64,000 nucleotides of DNA from JANQEU01 sp965601455 (GCA_965601455.1 OZ271831.1:806001-870000), one strand, 5' to 3'; positions 46,657 to 56,155 are shown, counted from the stretch's first letter. Translations and numbers: made by a program. Notes: generated from the sequence alone by a model not told the origin.

Positions 46657-49052
46657 AGTTCGGGGTGCTTACCTGGATCATATTCATGCATCATCTTGTA
46701 TGCAATTTCAACAACATCTTCCAAGTTCGGTTTAGAAAAATAATCACCATCCGATCCATAAGCTGGCCGATGTTCCTTTCCTGTTAGCGATAAAGGAGAT
46801 GAATCAAGGAAGTGGTATCCACCTTGTTTTTCAAGAACCTGCTGCATCATATAGGCAGATGCTCCTCCTGGCACGTCCTCGTCAATGAATATGATCTTGT
46901 TTGTTTTCTTAAGAGATTCCAGGATGATGTGTTGGGTGTCGAACGGAATTAAGGATTGTACATCAATGACTTCACAACTGATGTCCATATTTCGAAGGTA
47001 TTTAGCAGCTTCCATTACAATTCTACACATGGATCCATAGGTGACTAGTGTAATGTCATTTCCTTCTTTCAAAATTTCCGGAATACCAAGCGGAGTGCGG
47101 ATATCCGTTAGATTATCCGGAATTTTCTCCTTCAAGCGGTATCCATTTAGCGATTCAATGATTATTGCCGGATCATCCGACTCGAGCATGGTATTGTAAA
47201 AGCCTGCAGCCTGAGTCATATTTCTTGGGACCAACACGTAGATTCCACGAATGGAATTTATAATCATTCCCATGGGTGAACCAGAGTGCCATACACCTTC
47301 CAACCGGTGTCCTCTTGTCCGTATAATCATGGGAGCCTTCTGGCCTCCTTTGGTTCTGTAGTATAGTGTAGCCAAGTCATCCGATAGCGTCTGAATAGCG
47401 TACAATAGGTAGTCTAGGTATTGAATCTCAGCGATAGGTCTAAGTCCCCTAAGAGCGCACCCTATCCCTTGTCCGATAATGGTTGTTTCCCGTATGCCTG
47501 TATCTGTTACCCGAAGTTCGCCGTGTTTTTCCTGAAGACCTGCAAACCCCTGATTGACGTCGCCAATTTTTCCTACATCCTCACCAATGGCAAATACCAG
47601 CGGATTCGTGGAGAGATGGTGATCAAATGTAGTCTGTAGAACTTCCCTGCCGTCTACAAGCTTTGAGGCATCGGAGTAAACTGGTTTTATCTCTTTAACA
47701 CTTATAGCGGCTTGTTTTGAACGACTATTTGTCAGCGAACTATACTGATCGAAGTATTCATCTGCTTTTTCTTTGTGCCATTCACTAAGTTGATTGCGCG
47801 TATCAGAATTTAGGCCTCTTGTATGCCAGAGTGTTCGCCTAATAGCATGCATGATATCTGATTTCAGTGGATTGATAGCATTCTTCAGGTCATTGGCGTA
47901 CTCCTGCAAGGTTTGACTCTTCTGACTAGATGCCAGATCTGTTATCCAATTCAACGCTTTTTGTTGATCGGCTTTTATCTCAGAAATATAGGCTTTCCAT
48001 GCTCGTTCCCTGGCTTTCTTCGCCCTATCTTTTGCCTCTGACTCTATCTTTTCCAGTTCTGCTTCTGTGGCCATTTCAGCTTCTAACAGCCATTTGCGCA
48101 TTTGGCGTATGCAATCATGTTCGGCTTCCCATTCCAATCTTTCTTTTGGCTTATACCTTTCGTGTGATCCTGAGGTACTGTGACCTTGCGGTTGAGTCAC
48201 TTCTTCGACATGTACCAGGCATGGAACATGGTGTTTCCTTGCTAAGGTAACCGCGGATCTGAAAGCATTTATTAGTCCGGGATAATCCCAACCTTTTGCT
48301 CTGAAGATTTCAATTCCGTTTGTATCATCTTCCCTTTGGAAGCCTTTGAGTGCTTCAGATATACTCTCTTTCACCGTATGATACTCCTGCGGAACTGAAA
48401 TACCATATGCATCGTCCCAGACACCAATAACAACAGGAACCTGCAAAACACCAATAGCATTAATGGCTTCCAGAAAATGTCCTTCAGAAGTGCTGGCATT
48501 TCCAATCATACCAAAAGCTACTTCATTGCCCTCTATTGAAAAATCCTTGTATTCTTTCAAATCAGGAATATTCCTATACAGTTTACTGGCATAGCCGAGC
48601 CCTACCAATCGGGGCATTTGGGCGGCTGTAGGTGATAAGTCGGAGCTTGAGTTTTTCTTGTCGGTAAGTGTTGTCCATTCTCCTTTTTCATTGAGTGAAC
48701 GTGTGCCAAAGTGCCCATTCATCATTCGTCCAACAGAAGCTGGTTCATCCTTTAAGCTGGTATGTGCATAGAGCTGAGCAAAAAACTCCTGGGAAGTCAA
48801 TTGTCCGATTCCCATCATGAATGTTTGATCCCGGTAATAACCGGAACGGAAATCACCGTTATGGAAAAAACGAGCCATTGCCAACTGAGCCACTTCCTTA
48901 CCATCGCCGAAAATCCCGAATTTGGCCTTACCCATAAACACCTCTTTTCGACCGATCAGACTATCCTCACGACTCTCTACCGCTATAGCATAGTCTTCCA
49001 GAGCTTCGGCTTTCTTGATCTTAATACTGGTCTGAAGAGAAGTCTTATCCAT
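46653..49052 (-). CDS. 2-oxo acid dehydrogenase E1, fused alpha and beta subunits
   Basis: A 799-residue thiamine-diphosphate enzyme, the E1 of a 2-oxoisovalerate-type (branched-chain) or related 2-oxo acid dehydrogenase complex, with alpha domain (1-about 400) and beta domain (about 455-799) joined. The diphosphate motif reads GMIGNASTSEG (G184, N185) with DDAYGIS (D213, D214) rather than GDG...NN; I recall this form in Bacteroidota. The beta part has IGEDVGKIGDVNQGFAGL, RPIAEIQYLDY, RTRGHR and SGSPMGM. E2 and E3 are not in the window. A TATATTTG promoter lies at 49090-49097. Confidence 0.92.
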   Translation of the reverse strand: MDKTSLQTSIKIKKAEALEDYAIAVESREDSLIGRKEVFMGKAKFGIFGDGKEVAQLAMARFFHNGDFRSGYYRDQTFMMGIGQLTSQEFFAQLYAHTSLKDEPASVGRMMNGHFGTRSLNEKGEWTTLTDKKNSSSDLSPTAAQMPRLVGLGYASKLYRNIPDLKEYKDFSIEGNEVAFGMIGNASTSEGHFLEAINAIGVLQVPVVIGVWDDAYGISVPQEYHTVKESISEALKGFQREDDTNGIEIFRAKGWDYPGLINAFRSAVTLARKHHVPCLVHVEEVTQPQGHSTSGSHERYKPKERLEWEAEHDCIRQMRKWLLEAEMATEAELEKIESEAKDRAKKARERAWKAYISEIKADQQKALNWITDLASSQKSQTLQEYANDLKNAINPLKSDIMHAIRRTLWHTRGLNSDTRNQLSEWHKEKADEYFDQYSSLTNSRSKQAAISVKEIKPVYSDASKLVDGREVLQTTFDHHLSTNPLVFAIGEDVGKIGDVNQGFAGLQEKHGELRVTDTGIRETTIIGQGIGCALRGLRPIAEIQYLDYLLYAIQTLSDDLATLYYRTKGGQKAPMIIRTRGHRLEGVWHSGSPMGMIINSIRGIYVLVPRNMTQAAGFYNTMLESDDPAIIIESLNGYRLKEKIPDNLTDIRTPLGIPEILKEGNDITLVTYGSMCRIVMEAAKYLRNMDISCEVIDVQSLIPFDTQHIILESLKKTNKIIFIDEDVPGGASAYMMQQVLEKQGGYHFLDSSPLSLTGKEHRPAYGSDGDYFSKPNLEDVVEIAYKMMHEYDPGKHPEL

Positions 49053-49089
49053 GGCGTGAATTTGGGTATTTTAAACACTTGACCGTAGA

Positions 49090-49097
49090 CAAATATA
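49090..49097 (-). promoter_or_regulatory. -7 promoter box of the fused E1 gene
   Basis: TATATTTG on the minus strand, an exact TAnnTTTG box. With initiation about 6 bp downstream, the leader to the ATG at 49052 is about 32 nt. Confidence 0.5.
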
Positions 49098-49306
49098 ATG
49101 AATTCGACTCAAAAATGATCCACGCGCAGGTAGAAGAATATCCTATTTTGAACAGAATGATGAATTTATACAGAATTATATTCTTTGATATATATATAAA
49201 TACAAATTATATATTGAATATTTAGATTTTTGTTTAGCTAATCCCATAGGAAAAGATGGCAACTGCCAAATACATTAGACATCCTCAAAATAATGGTTCT
49301 TAGACC

Positions 49307-49314
49307 TATATTTG
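49307..49314 (+). promoter_or_regulatory. -7 promoter box of alanine dehydrogenase
   Basis: TATATTTG on the plus strand, followed by CCTCG; the ATG at 49341 would be about 20 nt beyond the start. No clear -33 element. Confidence 0.5.
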
Positions 49315-49340
49315 CCTCGTTAAACATTAACCATCAGGCC

Positions 49341-50453
49341 ATGATCATAGGTGTACCTAAGGAAATAAAGAATAACGAAAACCGAGTGGCAGTTACTCCA
49401 GCCGGTGTTAAAGAATTAGCTAAACAGGGGCACGATGTTTTCGTTCAGTCCACTGCTGGATTGGGTAGTGGGTTCAGAGACGAGGACTACGAGAAAGCAG
49501 GAGCCAATATTCTCCCAACCATTGAGGATACGTACGCTAAAGCCGAGATGATCATTAAGGTCAAAGAACCAATCGAGCCAGAATACGGACTCATTAAAGA
49601 AGACCAATTACTATTTACCTATTTTCATTTTGCTAGTTATGAACCTCTAACTAAGGCAATGATGGAAAGTGGATCGGTATGTGTCGCATATGAAACGGTA
49701 GAAAAAGCAGATCGATCACTGCCTCTTCTGGTTCCAATGTCGGAAGTGGCTGGTCGCATGTCTATCCAGGAAGGAGCCAAGTACCTGGAAAAACCAATGG
49801 GAGGTCGTGGTATCTTGTTAGGAGGGGTTCCAGGTGTTAGACCGGCGAAAGTGTTAATTCTCGGTGGAGGAGTTGTGGGTACAAATGCAGCTAAGATGGC
49901 TGCAGGAATGGGAGCTGACGTTACCATTATGGATCTGAATCTCCCACGATTGAGATATCTTGATGATGTAATGCCGGCCAATGTCAGGACTTTCATGAGT
50001 AATGAATACAACATCCGTGAATGTCTTGGTAACCACGATTTGATAGTAGGTGCGGTATTGATTCACGGTGCCAAGGCGCCTCATTTGATCACCAGAGACA
50101 TGTTGAAAGAAATGAAGCCGGGTACCGTGTTAGTTGACGTAGCGGTGGACCAAGGGGGTTGCATAGAGACCTGTAAGCCAACAACGCACCAGGATCCAAC
50201 CTTCGTTATAGACGATGTTGTTCATTACTGCGTAGCAAATATGCCGGGTGCTGTTCCTTACACTTCAACCCTGGCACTCACCAATGCAACACTGCCATAT
50301 GCCATCGAATTAGCTAACAAAGGATGGAAGCAGGCATGTAATGATAACGCGGAGCTTCGTTTTGGTCTGAACGTGATCAAGGGAGATATAGTCTACAAAG
50401 GTGTAGCGGATGCCTTTGGTTTTGAGTATACCGAAGTTTACGATCACTTATGA
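49341..50453 (+). CDS. ald: Alanine dehydrogenase
   Basis: ATG at 49341 gives 370 residues, the family's usual size; the longer frame from 49293 overlaps the promoter. The enzyme reversibly deaminates L-alanine to pyruvate with NAD. Motifs are IGVPKEIKNNENRVAVTP, the substrate lysine region IKVKEP, LLFTYFHFA with the catalytic His, and the Rossmann motif LGGGVVGTNAAKMAAGMGADV. It probably supports use of alanine or cell-wall amino acids as carbon and nitrogen. The 3' end overlaps the HsdR-like gene by 6 bp. Confidence 0.96.
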   Translation: MIIGVPKEIKNNENRVAVTPAGVKELAKQGHDVFVQSTAGLGSGFRDEDYEKAGANILPTIEDTYAKAEMIIKVKEPIEPEYGLIKEDQLLFTYFHFASYEPLTKAMMESGSVCVAYETVEKADRSLPLLVPMSEVAGRMSIQEGAKYLEKPMGGRGILLGGVPGVRPAKVLILGGGVVGTNAAKMAAGMGADVTIMDLNLPRLRYLDDVMPANVRTFMSNEYNIRECLGNHDLIVGAVLIHGAKAPHLITRDMLKEMKPGTVLVDVAVDQGGCIETCKPTTHQDPTFVIDDVVHYCVANMPGAVPYTSTLALTNATLPYAIELANKGWKQACNDNAELRFGLNVIKGDIVYKGVADAFGFEYTEVYDHL

Positions 50454-50891
50454 TTTCCACTCAGGAAAGGAATCAATAGCTAAATAGTCTTCTTTTTCCT
50501 TCTTCCAAAGATGGTGTTGTAAGCCATTTGTGACTGCTAAGTAAGAAGCTTTCAGGTTTTTGTTATAGACCCCAATTTGATTCAAAACCAATGCATTTAT
50601 TTTGGTAGATGGGGATTTACATTCGACGAGCAAGAATACCTGGTTGTCCCGGTATACTTTTATGTCGGTCCGCTTTAATCGCTGATTGTATTCGAGGCCG
50701 GATTCTACGGATATGAGCCCCTTGGGATATTTAAGGTCATCTACCAGTAGGCGTAGAAAATGTTGGCGTACCCATTCTTCCGGAGTCAGGATAATATCTT
50801 TCTTTCTGATAAAGTCCCAGATTACAGGTCTATCCTCGACTATTTTGATAGAGAAGTCGTACTCAGGAAGATTCAGCCTCGGAAACTTCAT
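50448..50891 (-). CDS. Small PD-(D/E)XK nuclease-fold protein, HsdR N-terminal-like
   Basis: ATG at 50891 gives 147 residues; the frame extending to 50945 is rejected because it lies in the MFS gene. The protein matches the N-terminal domain of type I restriction R subunits: LTPEEWVRQHFLRLL, and a nuclease-like site in RTDIKVYRDNQVFLLVECKSP with D76, E90 and K92. No methylase or specificity subunit is nearby, so it is not a restriction system here. Standalone copies are frequent in Bacteroidota; role unknown. Overlaps MFS by 29 bp. Confidence 0.82.
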   Translation of the reverse strand: MKFPRLNLPEYDFSIKIVEDRPVIWDFIRKKDIILTPEEWVRQHFLRLLVDDLKYPKGLISVESGLEYNQRLKRTDIKVYRDNQVFLLVECKSPSTKINALVLNQIGVYNKNLKASYLAVTNGLQHHLWKKEKEDYLAIDSFPEWKS

Positions 50892-52170
50892 TTGACATTT
50901 TGACGAAAAGCAACAGGATAAATCCCACAATGAAAAAGCCAGCAAGTGCTAGTGTACTATTCCGCATACTTCCCGTTACTTGTTCAATCAGTCCGTAGCT
51001 AAACGTTCCAAGTACCACACTGATGTGATAGGTAACATCAAAAAACGAAAAGTATGATGCATGATCTTTGGCATCAGAGGGAACAAGTTTGGAGAATGTT
51101 GCCCGGGATAACGCTTGTATTCCACCCATTACTAATCCAACAAGCACAGCAATAATGTAAAATTGAGTGACGCTGGTTACCGTATATGCATAAAGGCACA
51201 CTCCAATCCAAATCAGGATCATGGTAAGAAGCGAAAAAATATTTCCCTTTTTCTTTGAAAGCCGAGCAAATAGTGTGGCTCCCACAATCGCTACAAACTG
51301 GATTATTAGCAGAGTTGGGATAAGTTGTGATGAATCAAGGCCTAGCACCTTAGTTCCAAATAGCGTGGCCAATAACATAACGGTCTGTACTCCCATGTTG
51401 AAGAAAAGAAAGGAGAGAATGTACTTTTTCATGTTTGGCAAATGCTGAAGTTGTAAAAAAACAGATCTTAGCTCGCGATAACCATTCAGGAGGACATCAC
51501 CGGAAGGTTTTCTGCCAAAAACATTGTCAGGTAGACGTTTAAAAGGAATTTGGGCAAAGCCGATCCACCATACTCCCACGATTAGAAATACTGTCCGGGT
51601 AGCCTGTCCGGAATCAACGAATCCAAACCACTCGTAGTTCATGATAATTACCAGTGATACAATTAGAAGCAAGGCACTTCCAAAATAGCCATAAGAGTAG
51701 CCATTTGCACTGACCATATCCGTCCGGTCGGAAGTCGCAATTTCCGGTAGAAATGCATCATAAAAAACCAAACTACTACTGTAACCCAGACTTGCGAATA
51801 CCACGCAGGCAATTCCCCATTCCAGTGAGCTATCGGTGAAGAAATACATTCCCATACATGAAAAGGTTCCTATCAGGGTAAAGAGCTTGAGGTAGAATTT
51901 TTTTTGACCCGTGTAATCGGCAATCCCTGATAAAAGTGGTAGAATGGCTGCGGAGATTAGATAGGAGAAGGAAAGAGCGTAGCTATATAGTACCGAATTA
52001 ACAATCTCGAATCCAAAGAATTCCACGACATGGCCATTGTCAGGATTGCTGGTAATTGCATCATAGTAAATCGGAAATATGGAGGTGTTAATGACCAGGT
52101 TGTAGACTGAGTTTGCCCAGTCGTACATATACCACGATCGGATGGTTTTCGGATTGTTCTTTTCGATCAC
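50863..52170 (-). CDS. MFS transporter, UMF1/Atg22-like family
   Basis: A 435-residue integral membrane protein with 12 predicted helices. The N-terminus RSWYMYDWANSVYNLVINTSIFPIYY is the family signature of UMF1/Atg22-like transporters, and GIADYTGQKKF and ALSRATFSKLVPSDAKDHASYFSFFDV are typical loops. Substrates in this family are unclear; yeast Atg22 effluxes amino acids from the vacuole. It is cotranscribed with the small nuclease-fold gene. Confidence 0.9.
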   Translation of the reverse strand: MIEKNNPKTIRSWYMYDWANSVYNLVINTSIFPIYYDAITSNPDNGHVVEFFGFEIVNSVLYSYALSFSYLISAAILPLLSGIADYTGQKKFYLKLFTLIGTFSCMGMYFFTDSSLEWGIACVVFASLGYSSSLVFYDAFLPEIATSDRTDMVSANGYSYGYFGSALLLIVSLVIIMNYEWFGFVDSGQATRTVFLIVGVWWIGFAQIPFKRLPDNVFGRKPSGDVLLNGYRELRSVFLQLQHLPNMKKYILSFLFFNMGVQTVMLLATLFGTKVLGLDSSQLIPTLLIIQFVAIVGATLFARLSKKKGNIFSLLTMILIWIGVCLYAYTVTSVTQFYIIAVLVGLVMGGIQALSRATFSKLVPSDAKDHASYFSFFDVTYHISVVLGTFSYGLIEQVTGSMRNSTLALAGFFIVGFILLLFVKMSNEVSEAESS

Positions 52171-52315
52171 AGGTTTTTGGAATTTGCGAAACGAAGATAT
52201 GAAAATTCAATACCTATCGGCTCAGTGCAAGGTATTTTTTGAAGTCCGTTCCTAACTGGTTTTCAGTAGTGAAATAATGGTATAAATTCGCAACTTCTAA
52301 AGAGACATAGACCTG

Positions 52316-53953
52316 ATGAGTAAATATAAGAAGTGGTATCATCCCTATAAATACGGTAAGGATTACAAGAAGAAAGTTGCATACTTCAGCATGGAGTTTG
52401 CGGTTGATCATTACCTTAAAACCTATTCCGGAGGACTTGGTTTCCTGGCAGGATCTCATATGCGTAGTGCCTATGACCTAAAACAAAACATGATTGGGAT
52501 AGGCATTTTATGGAAGTATGGATACTACGATCAAACCAGAAAGGAGGATCAAACGCTTGAGCCAAGATGGATCGAGAAGACATATAATTTTCTTGAGGAC
52601 TCGGGAATTGAAGTTGAGGTGGCTATTAAGGAGAATACGTCCGTCAAGGTTCGTGCTATGGTACTCAAACCAGAGGTTTTCGGGACTATTCCGATGTACT
52701 TTCTAACCACGGACGTGGATGGAAATGATCACATCTCCAGAACGATTACCGATAAATTGTACGATGCAAATGGTATAACCAGAGTAGCTCAAAGCATTGT
52801 CTTAGGGATTGGTGGAGCAAAGGTCGTTGAACAGTTGGGAGGAGCAGACATCTACCACTTGAATGAAGGACATGCACTTCCGGCTTTTTTCTACTTGGAT
52901 GATAGAGGAGTCGAGAATGAACAACGAAGATTTACTACTCACACTCCGGAAAAGGCAGGTAATGAGGAGCACGATGGACATTTCCTCAACGAAATGGGCT
53001 TCTTTGGCAGAAGGTTAAGTGAAGAGGAATTGAATAAGCATACAATTGATGGAGGAAAAGTGAGCTATACAGTCTCAGCCCTTCGTATGTCAAAAAGATC
53101 CAATGCCGTATCAAAACTTCACGCCAAAGTCTCCAAGGAAATGTGGAAGGAATTTTCTGGTATCAGTGAAATAATACCAATTACCAACGCTCAACACCAG
53201 GAGTATTGGCAGGGACCACATATTCGCAAAGCATGGGAGAAAAGGGATACAAAAGCTTTTGATAAGAGAAAAAAGGAGTTAAAACGTGAGCTTTTCCACG
53301 AGGTGGCCTCTCAGTCGGGAAAGATCTTTGATGAGAACGTACTCACCATTGTGTGGGCTCGTCGTTTTGCAGGATATAAAAGACCTGATTTGTTGTTACA
53401 TGACATTGAACGATTTGAGAAAATCCTTGAAAATACGAAGTATCCGGTCCAAATCATCTGGGCAGGCAAACCCTACCCATTGGATCAGTATGCTATTGAT
53501 GTTTTCAATTATCTCGTACATTTTACAAAACATAGAAACAATTGTACTGTACTGGTGGGGTATGAGAAGTCTTTAAGTCGATTGCTTAAAAGAGGTTCTG
53601 ATATTTGGTTGAATAATCCGAGAATTACCAGGGAAGCATCCGGAACCAGCGGGATGACAGCAGCTTTTAATGGCTCTATCAATTTATCTACAAACGACGG
53701 ATGGATACCGGAATTTACCGTGGACGAGGCGAATAGTTTTGTGCTTCCGGCACTCGACCACACCTTACCAGTGGAAATTCAGGACAAGACTGATGCGGAA
53801 AACTTATATCACATTCTTGAAAATAAAGTCTTGCCAACGTATTACGAAAACCCTGAGAAATGGAGTGAGATTGTCTTCAGAGCGATGGACGACGTAATTC
53901 CTGCCTTTACGAGTAGAAGAATGGCAAAAGAGTATTACGATAAGTTATACTGA
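52316..53953 (+). CDS. Alpha-glucan phosphorylase-like protein lacking the PLP lysine
   Basis: A 545-residue GT35 (GlgP/MalP-like) protein. Alignable signatures are YFSMEFAV, YSGGLGFLAGSHMRSAYDL, HLNEGHALPAFF, THTPEKAGNEEHD, VWARRFAGYKRPDLL, IIWAGKPYPLDQ and EASGTSGMTAAFNGSINLSTNDGW. The pyridoxal phosphate lysine, expected after GM in EASGTSGMK, is T448 here (codon ACA). Without that lysine the phosphorolytic cofactor cannot bind normally, so activity is doubtful, unless the subfamily works differently. It stands alone between divergent MFS and the kinase gene. Confidence 0.88.
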   Translation: MSKYKKWYHPYKYGKDYKKKVAYFSMEFAVDHYLKTYSGGLGFLAGSHMRSAYDLKQNMIGIGILWKYGYYDQTRKEDQTLEPRWIEKTYNFLEDSGIEVEVAIKENTSVKVRAMVLKPEVFGTIPMYFLTTDVDGNDHISRTITDKLYDANGITRVAQSIVLGIGGAKVVEQLGGADIYHLNEGHALPAFFYLDDRGVENEQRRFTTHTPEKAGNEEHDGHFLNEMGFFGRRLSEEELNKHTIDGGKVSYTVSALRMSKRSNAVSKLHAKVSKEMWKEFSGISEIIPITNAQHQEYWQGPHIRKAWEKRDTKAFDKRKKELKRELFHEVASQSGKIFDENVLTIVWARRFAGYKRPDLLLHDIERFEKILENTKYPVQIIWAGKPYPLDQYAIDVFNYLVHFTKHRNNCTVLVGYEKSLSRLLKRGSDIWLNNPRITREASGTSGMTAAFNGSINLSTNDGWIPEFTVDEANSFVLPALDHTLPVEIQDKTDAENLYHILENKVLPTYYENPEKWSEIVFRAMDDVIPAFTSRRMAKEYYDKLY

Positions 53954-53991
53954 TTTGTCTAACTTTCGGTGGCGATAAACAACCCAACCAG

Positions 53992-55677
53992 TTGAACATT
54001 TTATCGATCTCATTGTTCCTTGCCCTGATAGGGGCAGCGTATATTCTGTATCGACAGTATAAAAAACTGAAGAGTTTTCGTCCTATTGATACAGAAGATC
54101 GCTTGTCTTTGCTTAAATCCTTCACCAAAGGTGAGCAACGGGATCTCTATGCTTTAAACTGTGACCTTCAGTATGTTTTCTTCAATGATCGCCACAAACT
54201 CGGAATGAAGAAATTTTGGGACAAGGATATCGCGATTGGTATTAACAAAACAGATTTATTGCCCCAACCCTACCAGGATCAATTTCGGAAGTTGTATCAG
54301 AAAGCTCTTAAAGGGGATACCTTTAGTCACACCCAAAAATTTGGTGATGAATACTTTACCTTCCAGCTTGCACCATTAAAAAATGGCGATACAATCGAGG
54401 GGTTGACGGCCCAGGTGCACCAGGCCACGGAAAAAATCCTCTATGAGCAGGAGCTCGAAAAGCACCAGGAGGACCTGGAAAACCTTGTAATTGCCAGAGC
54501 TGAGGAGGTACTAAATCAAAGGGATTTTTTTCAGCACATCATTGACGAGGATCCAAATATGATCTTTGTTCGAAATGAAGAAGGAAAATATGTACTGGTC
54601 AACAAGTCGCTAGCTGATATTTACCATCGTAGTGTAAATGAGGTAGTTGGGAAAAAGATGGATAGTTTCCAGGAGATTGGGGATGTAGAAAGATATTTAC
54701 GACAAGACCGGGAAATTCTAAATGGTACTATTGAGAACCTGTCTGAGGAGGAGAAAGTCTCCATTGATGGTACCGAGCATTGGTACCTTGTTAAGAAGAA
54801 AAAGATTGAGGTAGGAGATCGACAGTATGTATTGGGGGTACAATCTGACATCACGCATCTGAAGCTGACCCATCAGCAATTGGAAGAGGCTAACCAGGAG
54901 CTACAAAAGACACTTTCCGATCTTCGGGAAATGCAATTCAAGCTGGTCTCATCTGAAAAAATTGCCTCGATCGGACTGTTGACTGCTGGATTAGTACACG
55001 AAATTAATAATCCCATTAACTACGTCAGTGGAAATGTAGAACCACTTAAACGTGATTTTGATGAGGTGTTGGATTTGGTTGAGGGTATAGATTCCCTTGA
55101 TGCGGACATGAAAAGCTCTATCCTGACCAACAAGGAAGAAATCACAGAACTTCTCAACGGAATTCAAGAAGGTGCGAACAGAGTGAAAGACCTGATAAGT
55201 AACCTGAAGAGCCTTTCAAATACCTCAAACGGTAAGTATGAATTTTGCGATGTAAATAGATACCTGAAAAGTGCGGTAAAGCTTATTTCATCTACCACCG
55301 GAGGCAAAATTCGTTTTGAAGAAAAATACACGACTGAGGCAAGGGATATTTTTGTTGACCCAAATCAACTCAACCAGATATTCCTAAACATGCTCGATCT
55401 TGTTGTGTTGGATGTGGAAGAAGGTGGAATTATCAAGGTTTCTACCGATAATCATGACAACGAGGTGGTTATCAACATGGAAAATAACGGCCCTCATTAC
55501 GATGAGAAAGCTTTAACTCAGATGATAGATCCTTTTGACCATAATGGTGGCTCACAGTCTTTGGGACTAGCATTGAGCTATAAAATGATCACTAATCTAG
55601 GTGGTCATATTTCAAATGAAAACAAAACCGGAGATGGAAACTGTTTCAGAATAGTATTTCCGGTAAAAGTGGTCTGA
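53992..55677 (+). CDS. Sensor histidine kinase with PAS domain and divergent ATP site
   Basis: The start is TTG at 53992. A single N-terminal membrane helix (about 3-19), a PAS-like region (about 175-290), coiled-coil linker and dimerisation helix with H336 in GLLTAGLVHEINNPINYV. The catalytic ATPase domain is eroded: the N-box reads NMLDLVVLD without the magnesium Asn, the D-box is ENNGPH rather than DxGxG, and the G2 region is SQSLGLALS. It could be a degenerate sensor or use another kinase; no response regulator is adjacent. Confidence 0.83.
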   Translation: MNILSISLFLALIGAAYILYRQYKKLKSFRPIDTEDRLSLLKSFTKGEQRDLYALNCDLQYVFFNDRHKLGMKKFWDKDIAIGINKTDLLPQPYQDQFRKLYQKALKGDTFSHTQKFGDEYFTFQLAPLKNGDTIEGLTAQVHQATEKILYEQELEKHQEDLENLVIARAEEVLNQRDFFQHIIDEDPNMIFVRNEEGKYVLVNKSLADIYHRSVNEVVGKKMDSFQEIGDVERYLRQDREILNGTIENLSEEEKVSIDGTEHWYLVKKKKIEVGDRQYVLGVQSDITHLKLTHQQLEEANQELQKTLSDLREMQFKLVSSEKIASIGLLTAGLVHEINNPINYVSGNVEPLKRDFDEVLDLVEGIDSLDADMKSSILTNKEEITELLNGIQEGANRVKDLISNLKSLSNTSNGKYEFCDVNRYLKSAVKLISSTTGGKIRFEEKYTTEARDIFVDPNQLNQIFLNMLDLVVLDVEEGGIIKVSTDNHDNEVVINMENNGPHYDEKALTQMIDPFDHNGGSQSLGLALSYKMITNLGGHISNENKTGDGNCFRIVFPVKVV

Positions 55678-55755
55678 ATATCTATTTCAACGGATTTTCT
55701 TCCGGTTGACTTGATCAAATCATTCATTAATCAGGATTAAACTGATATTTGAGCC

Positions 55756-56154
55756 ATGACGCTCATTTCAGCAAAAAGCGGGACAGCCAACAACATTGCC
55801 GGTACATATCTGGGACAGATTGTTCATTCGGATTCTTCGGGTGAAATACCAGCTAAGGTTGAGGTTATTCCAATTAGCGAAAATGTGGTTCGAGTGAACT
55901 TTAAGAAAGGGGTTATGTCTTACTCGTTTCGTGGCAGCACAAGAAAAACAACTGAAGGCATAACAATTTTCATTCAACAGAAAGTTACCTCTGAATATAT
56001 CCTTAAGGGCGTGGAGGGTTTTTCAGTAAAGAATCCATTGATCCACGGTGGGCGATTGGATAGATTAGGTGGGTTATTTTTCAACATCGCCATCAATTAT
56101 TATTCCGGTCAGTTTGGGGAGATTTACTTCTTCGGTCGAAGAGACTTGAATTAA
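55756..56154 (+). CDS. Conserved-looking small protein, unknown function
   Basis: A 132-residue soluble protein without signal peptide or membrane helix. It is rich in beta strands and aromatic residues (GTYLGQIVHSD, VRVNFKKGVMSYSF, GLFFNIAINYYSGQFGEIYFF) and looks like a small beta-barrel or lipocalin-like fold. I do not recognise the family. It is co-oriented behind the kinase (78 bp gap) and convergent with the hydrolase, 1 bp apart. Confidence 0.62.
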   Translation: MTLISAKSGTANNIAGTYLGQIVHSDSSGEIPAKVEVIPISENVVRVNFKKGVMSYSFRGSTRKTTEGITIFIQQKVTSEYILKGVEGFSVKNPLIHGGRLDRLGGLFFNIAINYYSGQFGEIYFFGRRDLN

Positions 56155-56155
56155 T

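Larger units (their letters stand above)
49053..49340. other. Divergent regulatory region between the E1 gene and alanine dehydrogenase
   Basis: 288 bp with no gene. It contains an A/T-rich block at 49187-49227 (repeated TATA, ATATAA), a minus-strand TATATTTG box at 49090-49097 for the E1 gene, and a plus-strand TATATTTG box at 49307-49314 for ald. No clear palindrome was identified. Confidence 0.6.

Noticed and set aside
49187..49227. A/T-rich block as a replication origin
   Set aside because: No DnaA boxes or dnaA/dnaN/gidA-type neighbours were found; it is more likely a promoter-associated A/T tract.
50448..50891. Remnant of a type I restriction system
   Set aside because: Only a 147-residue HsdR N-terminal-like domain exists; no modification, specificity or motor subunit is in the window, and such standalone proteins are common.
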